A stretch of DNA of 64,000 bases from Daucus carota subsp. sativus (GCF_001625215.2 NC_030383.2:7390779-7454778); one strand, 5' to 3'; positions 47,943-59,452 are shown, numbered from the stretch's first letter. Translations and numbers: made by a program. The notes: generated by a model not told the origin, from the letters alone.

Positions 47943-50420
47943 ATGGTCCGGATCCCTAGGAGGCAAAAGAGCGATATCGTTGCGTATTCGGCCGTTCCAG
48001 GGCAGTTTTCCAGTGATACGGAGTGTGACGAAGTCCAGACTTTAGCCAGCCGTGCCCGGGTCAAGATGGCTGAGAGAGAAGTTTCTTCTTCGGGGGTGGT
48101 ATCCGAGTTCCAAAAGGTGACGAAGACTGTCGGGAGGCAGGTGATTATGTCTCCTGAAGGGGTTTGGTGTGATTGTAAATCCTATTTTATCACTAAGGCT
48201 CACTTTGTTGAGGAGAAGGGCTTCTATACAAACATGGCCGGGTTCTACCGATCGAAGCACCCGGATGGTCCGTTGGCTCCTTACAACAAGGAGGAGTTCG
48301 ATTCCAGGTTCGAGTTGTTGTCTGTTGCCCGGGCTCCTTTTCCCTTGAGAGACCATATAATGGAAATGCCCGAGGATGTTGCGGATAAGATGATCCGGGC
48401 GGCGTTCCAGATTCCGCCCGATGTTGAGTGGAGATGGCCTCAGCCCGGGGAGAGGGTGCACCATCGCCCCGCCGACGGATTTGTTCCCGTTTGGATGGAG
48501 CACCTCCGATCGGGATGGAACCCGAGGTGGCACATCTTCTTTAAGCACTTATGTAAATACGAGTTCAAGTGTTCCCCGATGCAGCTCACTCCAAATGCAA
48601 TTAAATGGATGACCTGGTTCCTGGCGGCTTGCAATAAGAAGGGTTATTACCTGACTCTGAAGCTTTTCCATTTGTTGTTTCAATTCAAGAGATCCGGGGT
48701 GAAGCCCCTTTATGAGTTGCGTTTCCGGTCTAAGGAGCTTGGCTTGGGAGCCGGGTTCGTTAGTCCGGTCATTCATCAAAGCTCTCTTAAGGGTTGGAAT
48801 GGGGAGGTGCTCATGTTGAAGGGCTTGGACCTGGCTTTTATGCCGTACATTGTTTCCGACGAGAAACAAGTGAGAACAGACTTTGGGGCTCCGGGTGCTG
48901 CGGGTGCATTTCGGGAACAACTGCGTGACTTCTGTAGTTGTCTTGGGTCCCAAATGACCCGGGATTCGTTCATGCAACATGATAAATTGCATGAATATGG
49001 CTGTAAGTTATTTTCTTTTCTTACCCGGGTTCGCTCTGTTGTATTTGGCTGTTTTGTTGTTTGTTTGTTCGTCCTTAGAGTTTTTCTGTTGTTCTAACTT
49101 TTGTCTTTGTTATGTGTATATTGCTTCTGACCCGGGTACTTGTTCCTCGTTGCAGGCTTGCCATATTTTGATCCGGATCTGTGGAAAGAAATGGCTAGTG
49201 ATTCGTTTGCCGCCCATTTGAAAACTCTAGGGGCAGCCCATGTTCTCCCCAAGCCGGCTCCTAAGAAGTCCGGGAAGAAGAAGAAGAAGGCTGAATCCGG
49301 GTCTTCCCGGCAGGAGACCGAGGGGACGGGCACCTCTAGTGCCAACCCGGACCTTGTGCTTCGGGAGGAGAATCCGGAGCCTAGCACAGACGTGGTGGGT
49401 GAGGAGAGTCCGGATCTCCAGCCAAGACTGAAGAAGATGAGGGCGAGTTCTGCTGTGAAGTCGGCTGCAGAGGCCGAGAGCGTTGATCCGGGGAAGTCCC
49501 CTATTGAAGTCCTGGATTTGGATGTGGAAGGTGAAGAGAGGACCCGGGTAGTTTCGGGGGTTAGTAAACCGGAGTTTGGCCGGTATTCTTTGAAGAAAGT
49601 TATTGGATTGATGTCTGAGCTTCCATCCGACTAGGATTGGGAGACAATGGAGGAGGAAGGTCTTGTGGAGAATTTTAAAGGACTCGGGAGTCTTTGGGCC
49701 GAGGTATTTCTCCTTCTCTCCCTTTCTTTTTGTGCTTCCTGTTTCTCCTTTATATTTGTTTAATCTTGTTGATCTTTGTTTGGATTTTGTCTTCTTCAGC
49801 TTGGTGGTCGTTTGGCCGGGTTCAACACCCACGCTCTGAATCAGTTGAAGAAGGAGAGGGAGTTTTCTGCGTCCACTTTGGGCCAGGTCGCGAAGTTGGA
49901 GAAGAGCCGGGATATGGAGAGGTCGGCCAGGGAGGTGTTGGAATCGAGCGTGGCGACCAGAATCAAAGAAGCTGAGGCCCGTAAAGAAGCTGAACTCGGG
50001 CAGAAGGTGAAGGATGCTGAGATCCGGGCGGGTGAGGCCGAGGAGAGAGTGTCCGGGTTGGAAAAGGAGGTTGCTGACCTGAAGTTGCAGTTGGAGACCC
50101 GGAAGGCCCCTGAAGAGGTCATTGCTGAATTTCAGAAGTCTCCAGTCTATGCAGATGCTTTGTCAAAGGCCGCGGCTGCGGAGGTGATGCGTTGCTGGAC
50201 TGTGGCCGAGAAACACATCAAGACAGACCCGGGTGCCAACGCGCAGAGCTTTATCGACTTGTATATTGCTGCGAAGGCCAAGATTAATGCAGGCGGGGGG
50301 GAGCCCGAACCCTATGTTGCCCCGGGTCAGGAAGTGGACTCGGATTCTTCTGCTGAATCTGAACCCTTGGACGAGGAGATTCCTGTCACCGATCCCCCTG
50401 CTGATGACCCTCCTGCTTAA
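47943..50420 (+). pseudogene. Antisense gene of the retroelement (putative gypsy-type transposon family), one in-frame stop
   Basis: Three exons, 47943-49002, 49156-49703 and 49800-50420, have consistent phase and canonical splice sites. They would encode about 740 residues but for a TAG at 49632-49634. The first exon has the domain known from plant genomes as 'putative gypsy type transposon' (GFYTNMAGFYRSKHPDGPL, SVARAPFPLRDHIMEMPED, FQIPPDVEWRWPQPG). Exon 2 has a lysine-rich stretch (KKSGKKKKKAE) and acidic linkers. Exon 3 is a long coiled coil (KEAEARKEAELGQKVKDAE) with an acidic, proline-ending tail. It is transcribed opposite to pol, downstream of integrase, as in Tat elements such as Grande. 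Function unknown. Confidence 0.75.
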
Positions 50421-50639
50421 GTTTTCTCTGCCTTTACCTTGAAAAACAATGTTTTTTGTAAGACTGGATATGTTTGTGTTTCCGGATTTGGATGTTTTTC
50501 CGGGTCTGTGTTGACCCGGGCTCGTGAATATTTGTCCTCTGCTGCTTTTATCGAATATTTCCTTGTCATCTTTGCCTGTGAATGCTTTTTGTATATTTCT
50601 TTCTCATGTTTGATTGTTTTAGAATAATTTTGTACTTAA

Positions 50640-51380
50640 GAAATATTTCCAAGTAGGGACGATACAGGTGGATCCAGGCAACGCCTGCCCGGGTCGATTG
50701 CTTCTAACTGCTTTGTGTTTAGAGATTTTTCTAAGTAAAATGAACGGGTGGATCCGGGAAATTTATACCCGGGTATGATTGCTCAAATGGCTTTTATACT
50801 TAGAAATTTCTTGAACGAAACAGGTTGATCCGGGCAAAGTGTACCCGGGTCTGATTGCTTAGAATATTTTTCGAAGTACATAGAATAGATGGATCCGGGC
50901 AATGCTTACCCGGGTTGGTTGTTTTATAGGTGTCTGCACTTAGAAATTTTTCTAAGGAAATAAAATAGATGGACCCGGGCAATGCTTACCCGGGTTGATT
51001 GCTTTATACATGTTCGACTTAGAAATTTTTCCAAGCAACTGAGATAGGTGGACCCGGGCAATGCTTACCCGGGTTGATTGCTTTTTAACTTTTGTTTGTA
51101 GAAGTTTCCCAAGTAAAAATGTTTGAATGGATGGATCTGGGTAGATCTTTCCCGGGTTGGTTGTTTTCTTTAGCTTTTGTACTTACAAATTTTTCTCAAT
51201 TAGATGATTGCATGGATGGATGACTGTATGGATGGATCCGGGCGGGTTCTCCCCGGGTTGTTTGCTTTTTAGATGTTTGTACTTGAAAATTTTTCCAAGT
51301 AAATGAAAATGGTGGACCCGGGCAATGTTTACCCGGGTTGATTGCTTGATTGCCTTAGAAAATTTCTAAGTAAATAGGAA
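50640..51380. repeat. ~80-bp tandem repeat with paired CCCGGG, about 9 copies
   Basis: Each unit has GGACCCGGGCAATGCTTACC, then CGGGTTGATTGCTT and a TTAGAAATTTTTCCAAGTAA segment. The last segment resembles the hairpin part of the 44893-45790 array. The two CCCGGG motifs per unit can pair as an inverted repeat. It lies between the antisense gene and the end of integrase. Confidence 0.85.
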
Positions 51381-51510
51381 CGTAGATTTATCAATAGCAA
51401 AAGACTTCATTGATATTAAAACCATTACACAGCTTTGAGAATGATCAAAAGTACATGACTGCTTTTAGGTATATATGGCTGTCTTCAGGGATCCTTCCTA
51501 CTCGTTGATT

Positions 51511-54500
51511 TTACTGATAGAACTTCCTTAACCTAAGACCATGCCAGGTGTTGGATACTTCTGACCCGTCCATATGCTCCAGCTTGTAGGTGCCCGGCCT
51601 TAGGACTTCTTTGACTTTGTTAGGGCCTTCCCACTTAGGCATCAGCTTGCCTGTGTTGGTTGGATCAGAGGCTTCGGTGTCTCGTAGTACTAGGTCTCCT
51701 GTTTGAAAATTCCTAACCCGGGATTTTTTGCTGAAGTGATCCCGGGTCTTCTCTTTGTATTTTTCCATCCTTGTGATTGCTTGATCTCGGACCTCGTCTA
51801 CCAAGTCCAGATTGACCCGGAGTCCTTCTTCATTCGCGATTTCGTCGAAGTTGATCACTCTGTGGGAAGGTGACCCGACTTCGATTGGGAGCATTGCCTC
51901 CGTTCCATAGGCCAATTTGAATGGAGTTTCTCCGGTGCTTGTCCGAGGACTAGTTCGGTATGACCAGAGGACATGAGGTAGTTCTTCTGGCCACTTGCTC
52001 TTGCTTTCTTCAAGCCTTTTTTCAATTCCTCTCAGGAGGATCCGGTTGGTGACCTCTACCTGGCCATTTCCTTGAGGATAGGCGACTGAAGACTTCTTGT
52101 GCTTGATGCCTCTTTCAGCCAGGTAGCTTTCAAAGTCCGACCCTATGAACTAGGGTCCATTATCTGAGACCAGGACCCTTGGTAGCTCGAATCTCATCAG
52201 GATGTTGTCCATGAACCGGATGACATCTTGTTGATTGATCGTCCGCATTGCCTTGGCTTCAACCCACTTGGTCATATAATCAATGGAGACAAGCAAGTAT
52301 CTGAGGTCTCCTTTAGCCCGGGGAAAGGGTCCCATGATGTCTATTCCCCATACAGCAAATGGGATCGGGGATAGAACTGAGGAAGGTAGGACAGGGCTTA
52401 CCCGGGGCACGTTGCTGAACAGCTGACAGTTCTTGCATCTTTTCACAAATTCCATAGCGTCTTGGTGTATAGTTGGCCAGTAGTAGCCTTGCCGGATGAG
52501 TTTATACGCCAGGCCTTTTGCTGACATGTGATCTCCACAGATCCCTTCGTGAACTTCTCTTAGACAATATTCGGCCTCTTCCGGACCTATGCATTTCAGG
52601 ATTGGGGATGAGTAGGTCCGGCGAAAGAGTGTTCCTTCTTCGACAAAAAATTTGGCCGCCTTAGCTTTCAGCCGTTGTGCTTTCCCCTTGTCTTCGGGTA
52701 ACTCTCCCTTCTCTATGTAGTTGATCAGGGGAGTCATCCAGGTAGGGTTGTTGTTGATTTCGAAAATTTCTTCATGATCTATTGTTGGCTTGTTCAATTC
52801 CTCGAAATAGACTGAGCTACCCAGGTCTGCTGAATTTTGGACTAACCTGGAGAGGTTGTCTGCTTCAGCATTTTCTTCCCTGTTGACTTGCAAGATCTTG
52901 CACCCGGGGATCAGAGTGAGGTAGCCTTTTACCAAGGCTTGATATTTGGTCAAGATTGGGTCTTTGGCAAGGTATTCCCCATTGGTCTGTCTGACCACGA
53001 TCTGGGAATCACTGTAGATGGTGAGGTTCCGGATTGACAAGGTCCGGACCAACCTCAATCCCGCTAATAGGGCTTCATACTCTGCTTGATTGTTGGTTGC
53101 TGCAAAGTTGAAAGAGATTGCTGTTTTGATGGTGAATCCATCCGGGCTTTTTAGGATTAGTCCGGCTCCTGACCTTTCGGTTGTTGAGGAACCGTCAACG
53201 TGGAGTATCCAAGACTCCGGGTTAGACTCTACCGGGGCTTCAGGTTCGGTTTCCATGGGAGTTATTTGATTTTCTGGGAAGTTGCATTCCACTACGAAGT
53301 CTGCCAGGACCTGGGCTTTGACCGCTGTCCGGGGTAGAAACGTTAGGCTGAACTGGCTAAGCTCGATTGCCCAGTTCACCAGTCTCCCGGAGATGTCTGG
53401 CTTGTGAATGATTTTCCTCAGCGGTTGGTCTGTGACAATCCTGATTTCTCTTCCTTGGAAGTAATGTCTGAGTTTTCTGGATGCGGTGATCAGTGCAAAT
53501 GCAAATTTTTCTAAGTTGGGGTATCTGGTCTCCGCATCTTTGAGGACTTGGCTGACATAGTAGACAGGCTTCTGTTGTCCGGATTCTTCCCGGATCAAGG
53601 CTGCCCCGACGGCGAAGGGACCGGCTGACAGGTATAGGTAGAGAGGTTCTCCGGGTAAGGCTTTTGTCAGGATTGGGGGTTTGGACAGATATGCTTTGAT
53701 TTCATCAAGAGCTCTTTGGCAATCCGGGCTCCATTCTACTAATTTCTGATTTTTTGCCCCTTTTAACAACTCAAAGAATGGTAGACATCTTTCAGCGAGT
53801 TTGGAGACAAACCTTCGGAGCGCTGCTAAGGACCCTGCTAGCTTTTGGACCTCCCTCTGAGTCCGAGGCGGTTGCATCTCTTGTACAGCTTTGATCTTCT
53901 CCGGGTTGGCCTCGATACCCCGGTTGCTTACCATAAAACCCAAAAACTTTCCAGCCTCCACTCCAAAGGTGCACTTGTCCGGGTTGAGCTTTAGCTTGGT
54001 CCTTCTCATGTTCTCAAAACATTCTTTGAGATCAGAAATGTGACCCGGGACCGAAGTGGATTTGGAGATGATGTCGTCGACGTAGCATTCCAAATTCCTT
54101 CCGAGTTGATCTTTGAAAATTTCATTCATGGCTTTCTGGTATGTGGACCCGGCGTTCCTTAACCCGAAAGGCATCAGTTTGTAGGCATACACTGCCCGGT
54201 GGGTTATGAAGGCTGTTTTGGCTATGTCTGCTGGGTTCATCTTAACCTGGTTGTACCCGGAGAAGGCGTCCATAAAGCTTAACATCAGGTGTCCTGATGT
54301 GGCATCAATGAGCTGATCAATGCTTGGTAGAGGATAAGGGTCCTTGGGGCACGCCGCATTCAGGTCCGTGTAGTCGACACACATCCTCCACTTGCCGTTT
54401 GCTTTCTTTACCATGACTACGTTAGCTAGCCACTCCGGGTATTTGATCTCGCAGATGATATCTGCCTTCATTAATTTGCCAACTTCCTCATCTATCGCCT

Positions 54501-54637
54501 TCTGCCTTTCTGGGGCGAAGTTTCTTCATTTTTGTTTGACTGGTTTCTTCTTGGGGTCTACATCCAGGCTGTGCATTGCTAGTGACTCATCCAACCCGGG
54601 CATGTCGTCCGGGCTCCAGGCAAAAACATCTGCGTAA
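51511..54637 (-). pseudogene. Ty3/gypsy pol (RT, RNase H, second RNase H, integrase), broken
   Basis: The longest piece, 54471-52150, has 773 codons. In order it shows: reverse transcriptase with YVDDIISKS; the RT-linked RNase H; a second archaeal-type RNase H (HVDGSSTTERSGAGLIL, NNQAEYEALLAGL, YSDSQIVV); the integrase zinc finger (H...H, CKNC); and the integrase core (VWGIDIMGPFPRAKG, SDNGP). A TAG at 52150-52148 follows SDNGP; the same frame then continues with the rest of integrase to a chromatin-facing end at 51511. A TGA also occurs at 54528-54526. The N-terminal side (protease, gag) is cut at the 138-bp repeat. Tat lineage is inferred from the double RNase H. Confidence 0.9.
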
Positions 54638-54655
54638 CTCCGAAGTAGTTGGATG

Positions 54656-54793
54656 AGCAATAAAGTCTCGTCTTTTTCACCTGTTACTTGTTTGTATGTG
54701 CTTCCGTTACTGCTGCTTCATGTTCATTTTCAGGAGGAACCACTATCCTTTTACCACCTAGGAGGATCTATTCAACACAGAATGAAAGACCGG
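54656..54793 (+). repeat. 138-bp direct repeat, right copy, continuing into the host exon
   Basis: Identical to 43376-43513. Here the exon is not cut: after GGTTILLPPRRIYSTQNERP it continues ELLIPAK and a TAG stop at about 54818-54820. The right copy therefore looks like the original gene sequence and the left copy like the insertion side. Confidence 0.95.
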
Positions 54794-54820
54794 AGCTTTT
54801 GATTCCCGCCAAATAGTAAA
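54733..54820 (+). CDS. Last exon of an unrecognised host gene
   Basis: After the acceptor TTCATTTTCAG, one frame reads GGTTILLPPRRIYSTQNERP then ELLIPAK and a stop. It is basic and proline-containing; I do not recognise it. The sequence after it is T-rich and could be the 3' UTR. The upstream exons would lie left of the retroelement block, so the whole gene spans 11 kb of inserted DNA unless the assembly is wrong. Confidence 0.4.
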
Positions 54821-57280
54821 ACAAGTGATTCATAGTGTCCTGGCGATCACCTGTGTTTATCCTTTGATCCTTTTCACTGCACCAGCTTTATATCTCTTTT
54901 CCTTATATTTTTTCGTGATCCTTTTGTATCTCTGCTGCATTTTTTAGTTTTAACTTTGCAATTCCTGTATCATTACTTGTTTTTTTCCTGGATCATGTCA
55001 AGGGCTTTGCCATAGAATTTTTTCGTGCATTAGAATGTTTACCTCCTTGAACAGATCTGGTACATGTTTGCTGATATAATTTTTTCTGTGAATGACGCGA
55101 AGTCCTGCTGTTCAACTTAATTTAGCCCAATTTTTTGCCCTGCTAAGCTTGATGACTTAGCTTTTTCCTCAAGGCTGTATTTCCATTGCCTCTTCCAGCT
55201 ACATAGAGAGCTTCCTTTTTGCAATCAAACCCGGTGTTTTTTCTAAGCTGATGTACTTTTCTCCATGCAGCTTGTTTCCCATTCCTGTACCTTTTCCTCT
55301 TTCTCTGCGCAAGTCTTTGGTATTTTAATTTTTTTGTTGATGTCCGGCGGAATCACACATGACACAACATGTGTGTATGCTTCTCATTCCTTTAGTCCGA
55401 TTGCTTCCTTTTGCTTAAGAACTCGTCAGCCATTTTCTTAATGTCTGTCCATGATTTTTTTAAATCTCCTTGCAGGAATATTTATTTTCTTTATTTTTCT
55501 GCTTTTGCACGAGCTTCAGAAACAAGACTTTCTGACTGAATCTTTGCCGGTGTGTTACCTAGGAGAGATCCCAGATGTACTGGTTTGAGATTTAGAACTT
55601 TCACAAAGTTTTGCTTTAACCACATAAACATAGTTTTGAATACATAGTAATAAGGGTTGCTCTCATTTACATTGAGTTGACTGTCTGTTCTACACCTAAA
55701 ACCTAATGGCCACGCACTTTTTCCTTCACTTGTTAAGCTGAATCTTGTATATTTGTATAAGAGATTACTGAGTTGATTTTGTGGCACAGAGTTGCTCAAG
55801 ATCATAAATGGTTTTCAGAGTTCAATTATCAGAAAAAACCAAGTTTTACCTGGGACTAGTCAAAAACAAACCGACTATCAGAAGATTATGTTAATGAAAA
55901 CAATAAAAGCATTCATATGTGTACTGGTCTTTTAACTCAAAGTTTACGTGAAGTATGCAAGTTATCCATGAATTCAAACATGTTGTAGTTACGTGCAAGG
56001 AAACAAGTTTTTAAACAAAATGCATAGATTATTAAACTGAAACTGCTTCCCCGTCTATCGATTTAGAGTACTTTCAAGATGTCCCAAACTCATAGATTTG
56101 AGACTTCATCTTAATATGTAGACCCTACTTAATGTTGCCAGGCTAGTTGTTCATTGCCCGTGCTAGCATAACAAGTGCGAAATCACATTATCGTTAGGGA
56201 TTGAATGTTTTTTACTTTGTAGTGTCTTGACTTGACAGTTATTTTTAACGTAAGTGCAAATATTTTTACTATTCCATCCCATTTAGTAGAACATTCATCC
56301 TGCGAATCCCTGCATTTATTGTATCTGCATTTTTTTTCTTCATATTCTGTACTTTTTATTTACAGATTAAAGTTTGTAAAGGTTGCTTACAGAATCATGG
56401 TAAACATATTCAAAGGATTATACATTTCATGGTAACTGTCCTGCCTTCTCAGTATTTCTGTTTCTTGTTCGACACATATTATCTGTGTTGCTTTTATTTC
56501 ATAAAGCTGCTTCCTGCTGATATATCCCAAAGATTTTTTTTAAAAAAAACTTAATTTGGTAATGAAGTATAATCTTTGACTAACTTATCAAGATCTTGAT
56601 AACCCCTTGTTATGATCGCAACATGGTGTATATGATTTTGAACATCACAAAGAGTGCTGCTACATGCTTTAATAAATCATTGGTAGAGAAACATTTTGAA
56701 ACTAGATATATTTAAATACCAACTACGATTTCCTCCGACCTATTTTATACATGTAATTTTGTTTTTTATAATTGGTCTCTGCTTCTCAGTTTGATGATTA
56801 TGCATTATATTAGTATCTTAGTGTTTTTTGTATAGCTACAACTTGCAAGCTTTTCATGTATTGAAGCCATGTCCTAGAAAACATGTGTCGGAAAGAATCT
56901 CTCTACCATCACTAGAACGTAGTAGGGAAATATATTTACAAATTGACAGGTTAATCCCAACCCATGGCAGAGTTTATAGTGTTACCTAAACTCTGATTTT
57001 GGAAGCGTGGGAGAAATATTTAAAGATGGTGCAAGGTGCATGCATTTAAATAGGCTGTTTTCTTAGTTATTTTTGCAATTCCGCTTTTATTATATTGTTT
57101 TCCTATTGCGAATTTTCAATTTGCTTTTAAATTCTATTTCTTGTCCTTAAAATTCTCGAATATGGATTTATTATGTAAATATTCATATGAAATTTATTTT
57201 TTATGATATATAAATTCACGCATATAAAATATATATTATTGTATGTAATAGTAATTTAGTTACATTAATTAGTCGACACA
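54821..57280. other. Gene-poor, T-rich on the plus strand
   Basis: The pattern of long T-rich tracts resembles plus-strand plant intron or 3' flanking sequence. No exon could be supported and no transposon was recognised before 57290. The minus-strand open frame at 55491-55805 is not recognised. Confidence 0.3.
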
Positions 57281-57289
57281 TATTATAAA

Positions 57290-57745
57290 GGCTTAATGAC
57301 CTTTTAGCACTCGAAGTATGGGTGGAAGTTTCGATGCGGCCTCGAAGTTTAAAAACGTACCTTTCGACCCTCAAAGTATCTTTGTTGTACCTTTGAGCCC
57401 TTTTTAAAAATACCGGTATAAATCGGGGGATAAACTTGACAATTCATATTCGGGGTAAAGTTTTGGCATACCTTTTAACCCTTAAAATATACATCTCGTT
57501 CCTTTTAACCTCCTAAAGAATACATTAAAATACATTAGATGTTCCTTTTAACCCTTAATGTTTAATGCCCCTTTTAACCCTCACGTGTGAAATGTCAATT
57601 TGTCCACCCCGTTATATACCGGTATACGCCATAAGGGCTAAAAGGTACGACAAAGATACTTTGAGGGTCGAAAGGTACGTTTTTAAACTTCGAGGCCGCA
57701 TCGGAACTTTTACCCAAACTTCAAGGGCTAAAAGGTCATTAAGCC
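57290..57745. mobile_element. MULE-like foldback element with a perfect 9-bp target duplication
   Basis: The 456-bp element starts GGCTTAATGACCTTTTAGC and ends with the reverse complement. Its arms of roughly 130 bp are nearly complementary (CCTCGAAGTTTAAAAACGTA on the left). TATTATAAA flanks both sides (57281-57289 and 57746-57754). A 9-bp duplication marks the Mutator superfamily. No coding capacity. Confidence 0.85.
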
Positions 57746-58279
57746 TATTATAAAATTAATTGCATTTAATTAAAAGTGATATTATTTGTAAGTGCAAGAA
57801 AGATTAAATTGAGTTGTAGTAAAAAGATTGAATTGAATTACAGTTCGCGAGCCGAGTCACGTCAACATAGCAACATACAGTCAACATAGCAACAGAATGT
57901 ATGTTGGCCGGTATTACGTTTGTTAGTTGGGCCACATCAGCATAACGTTTGTTGGTCGAATTTAGACGCAGCACAACATATTTTAGAATTAATTAAGGTG
58001 TCCAAATATTTCAGAGACCTAGATTGTAGTTCAAAGATGAAAGAATTTATTTTCCCTAGCCGCTATGTGAGTATGTCCAAATTTGCACTACGTCCAGCTT
58101 ACTGGTGCAGCACTGCTTGTGCAGTGTTATATGTACCCAGTTTAGATATATAAGGGGGCATATGAGTAGAACAACATCGAATGTTCGAACTCTTGTTCGC
58201 TGAATCACAAGTCAGTCTAACTATTCAACAGGAAGGCTCAAGGCCAGTTGGTACACATGCTCAACCAGAGTTCTCATGT

Positions 58280-59452
58280 GCGGATGTTTAAAGGAATGGC
58301 CTACCACTACCTATTCACTCTGGGGAAGGGGGGACTTCTGTTCATACTGCATCTCGAGAGGGTCCTCCTATTCGATCACAAATTCATGATGAGGCAGCTG
58401 ATGATGATGTCATTATTTCCTCAGCTAGGGAATTTGAACAAGTATCAATTGTTTTTTGGGTTTTATATCAAAGTGCCCACCGAACTCGTTAAAATGTATC
58501 AAGTGCCTACTCAATCTCCACGACGACTCATTTAACATACTAAAATCATTATATATATCAGGTTGCTAATTTTTTTGAATCTCTTGATAGAAAACGTTAG
58601 GTCTATAACATTTTTTGTGCTGAGCTGTTGGACTGAACCACCTCACAAGACGGTATCATCTACAACTAAGACTAATTCAAAAAAATTCTCCATCACAGAC
58701 AGGTCCAAGAAGAGCAACTCCACCTGCAACCAATGTTCCAGCAGCTTCTAAAGTATCTAGAGCGGCTTAACTTACCTTTGCAAGGCTAACTAGGTGTGTA
58801 CCACAACGGAGTAGAGCAAAATCACTTTGGCAGAGTACAAAAACTCACTGAAATATCATGTTAAACTCACTTTAACGTTTTCTGTTAAAAGATTAAAAGA
58901 AATCAGCAGGCTGTTATATATAATGATTTTAGTATGTTAAATGAGTCGTCGTGGAGATTGGGTAGATACTTGATACATTTTAACGAGTTCAGTGGGCACT
59001 TTGATATAAAACCCATTGTTTTTTAATCCAACTGTATATGTAATGCATTAAATGTTTTACTCTTGATCACTACTAACAAATCCTAAACATTTTATAACAG
59101 GCAAGGAGAAAGAAGAACCGAATAAGAAATCATCAGAGGAATTTGAGTTCAGGTAATCAAGTATTTATCCTATGATTTTCGCTGCTATGTATTTAGCTGC
59201 TTTAAATGTGGCTCTTAGATAAAACTGCAATGTTTTGTGGATACATTGGTATCTTACCAAAATCTAGTCAAATATTAGCTGTACTGAAGCATGCATATGT
59301 TGTGCAGTATTTTTGTTGATGCAATCCATTCATGTTTCTCTTATCTTTCTTTGAGGGACTAATTCTATATTGTAATTAGAACAGAAGGACAATCAACTAG
59401 AAGTTCTCCAAATAATCTCAGTAAGCGCATAAGAGGTCCGTCGAATCTGGGA
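58280..59452 (+). pseudogene. Exon-like pieces of an RNF4/SLX8-like protein gene (SUMO-interacting region), RING not seen
   Basis: An exon ending at 58441 reads TASREGPPIRSQIHDEAADD then DVIISSAREFEQ, followed by a GTATCA donor. In phase, the exon 59101-59152 continues ARRKKNRIRNHQRNLSS. A third piece starts at 59380. The DDDVIISS followed by AREFEQAR is like the SUMO-interacting segment of plant RNF4-type ubiquitin ligases (DDDVxIISPRxFAQAR). I find no RING exon downstream, and there is an in-frame stop shortly before 58280. It is therefore a remnant or a gene whose other exons I could not place. The intron 58442-59100 contains a complete MULE-like element. Confidence 0.35.
58458..59014. mobile_element. 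MULE-like element with a perfect 10-bp target duplication
   Basis: The 557-bp element begins GGGTTTTATATCAAAGTGCC and ends with its reverse complement; inverted arms extend about 95 bp. It is flanked by ATTGTTTTTT on both sides (58448-58457 and 59015-59024). The centre (about 58570-58860) is not AT-rich like most MITEs and could be captured gene DNA. Confidence 0.85.

Larger units (their letters stand above)
43514..54655 (-). mobile_element. Composite Tat-like Ty3/gypsy retrotransposon block
   Basis: All pol-direction signals run on the minus strand. Reading from low to high coordinates: an LTR preceded (in element sense) by a polypurine tract; two tandem-repeat arrays; a truncated gag; the leader and primer-binding site; a second LTR; an antisense gene; another tandem-repeat array; and pol cut at its N-terminal side. 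The presence of two RNase H-like domains in pol and an antisense gene downstream of integrase is typical of the Tat lineage. The two LTRs differ in sequence, no 5-bp target duplication brackets them, and no upper LTR remains. The block is therefore pieces of at least two elements joined by recombination or repair. Confidence 0.85.

Noticed and set aside
48042..48992. Minus-strand open frames opposite the antisense gene
   Set aside because: GC-rich shadows of the plus-strand exon; no domain and no start context.
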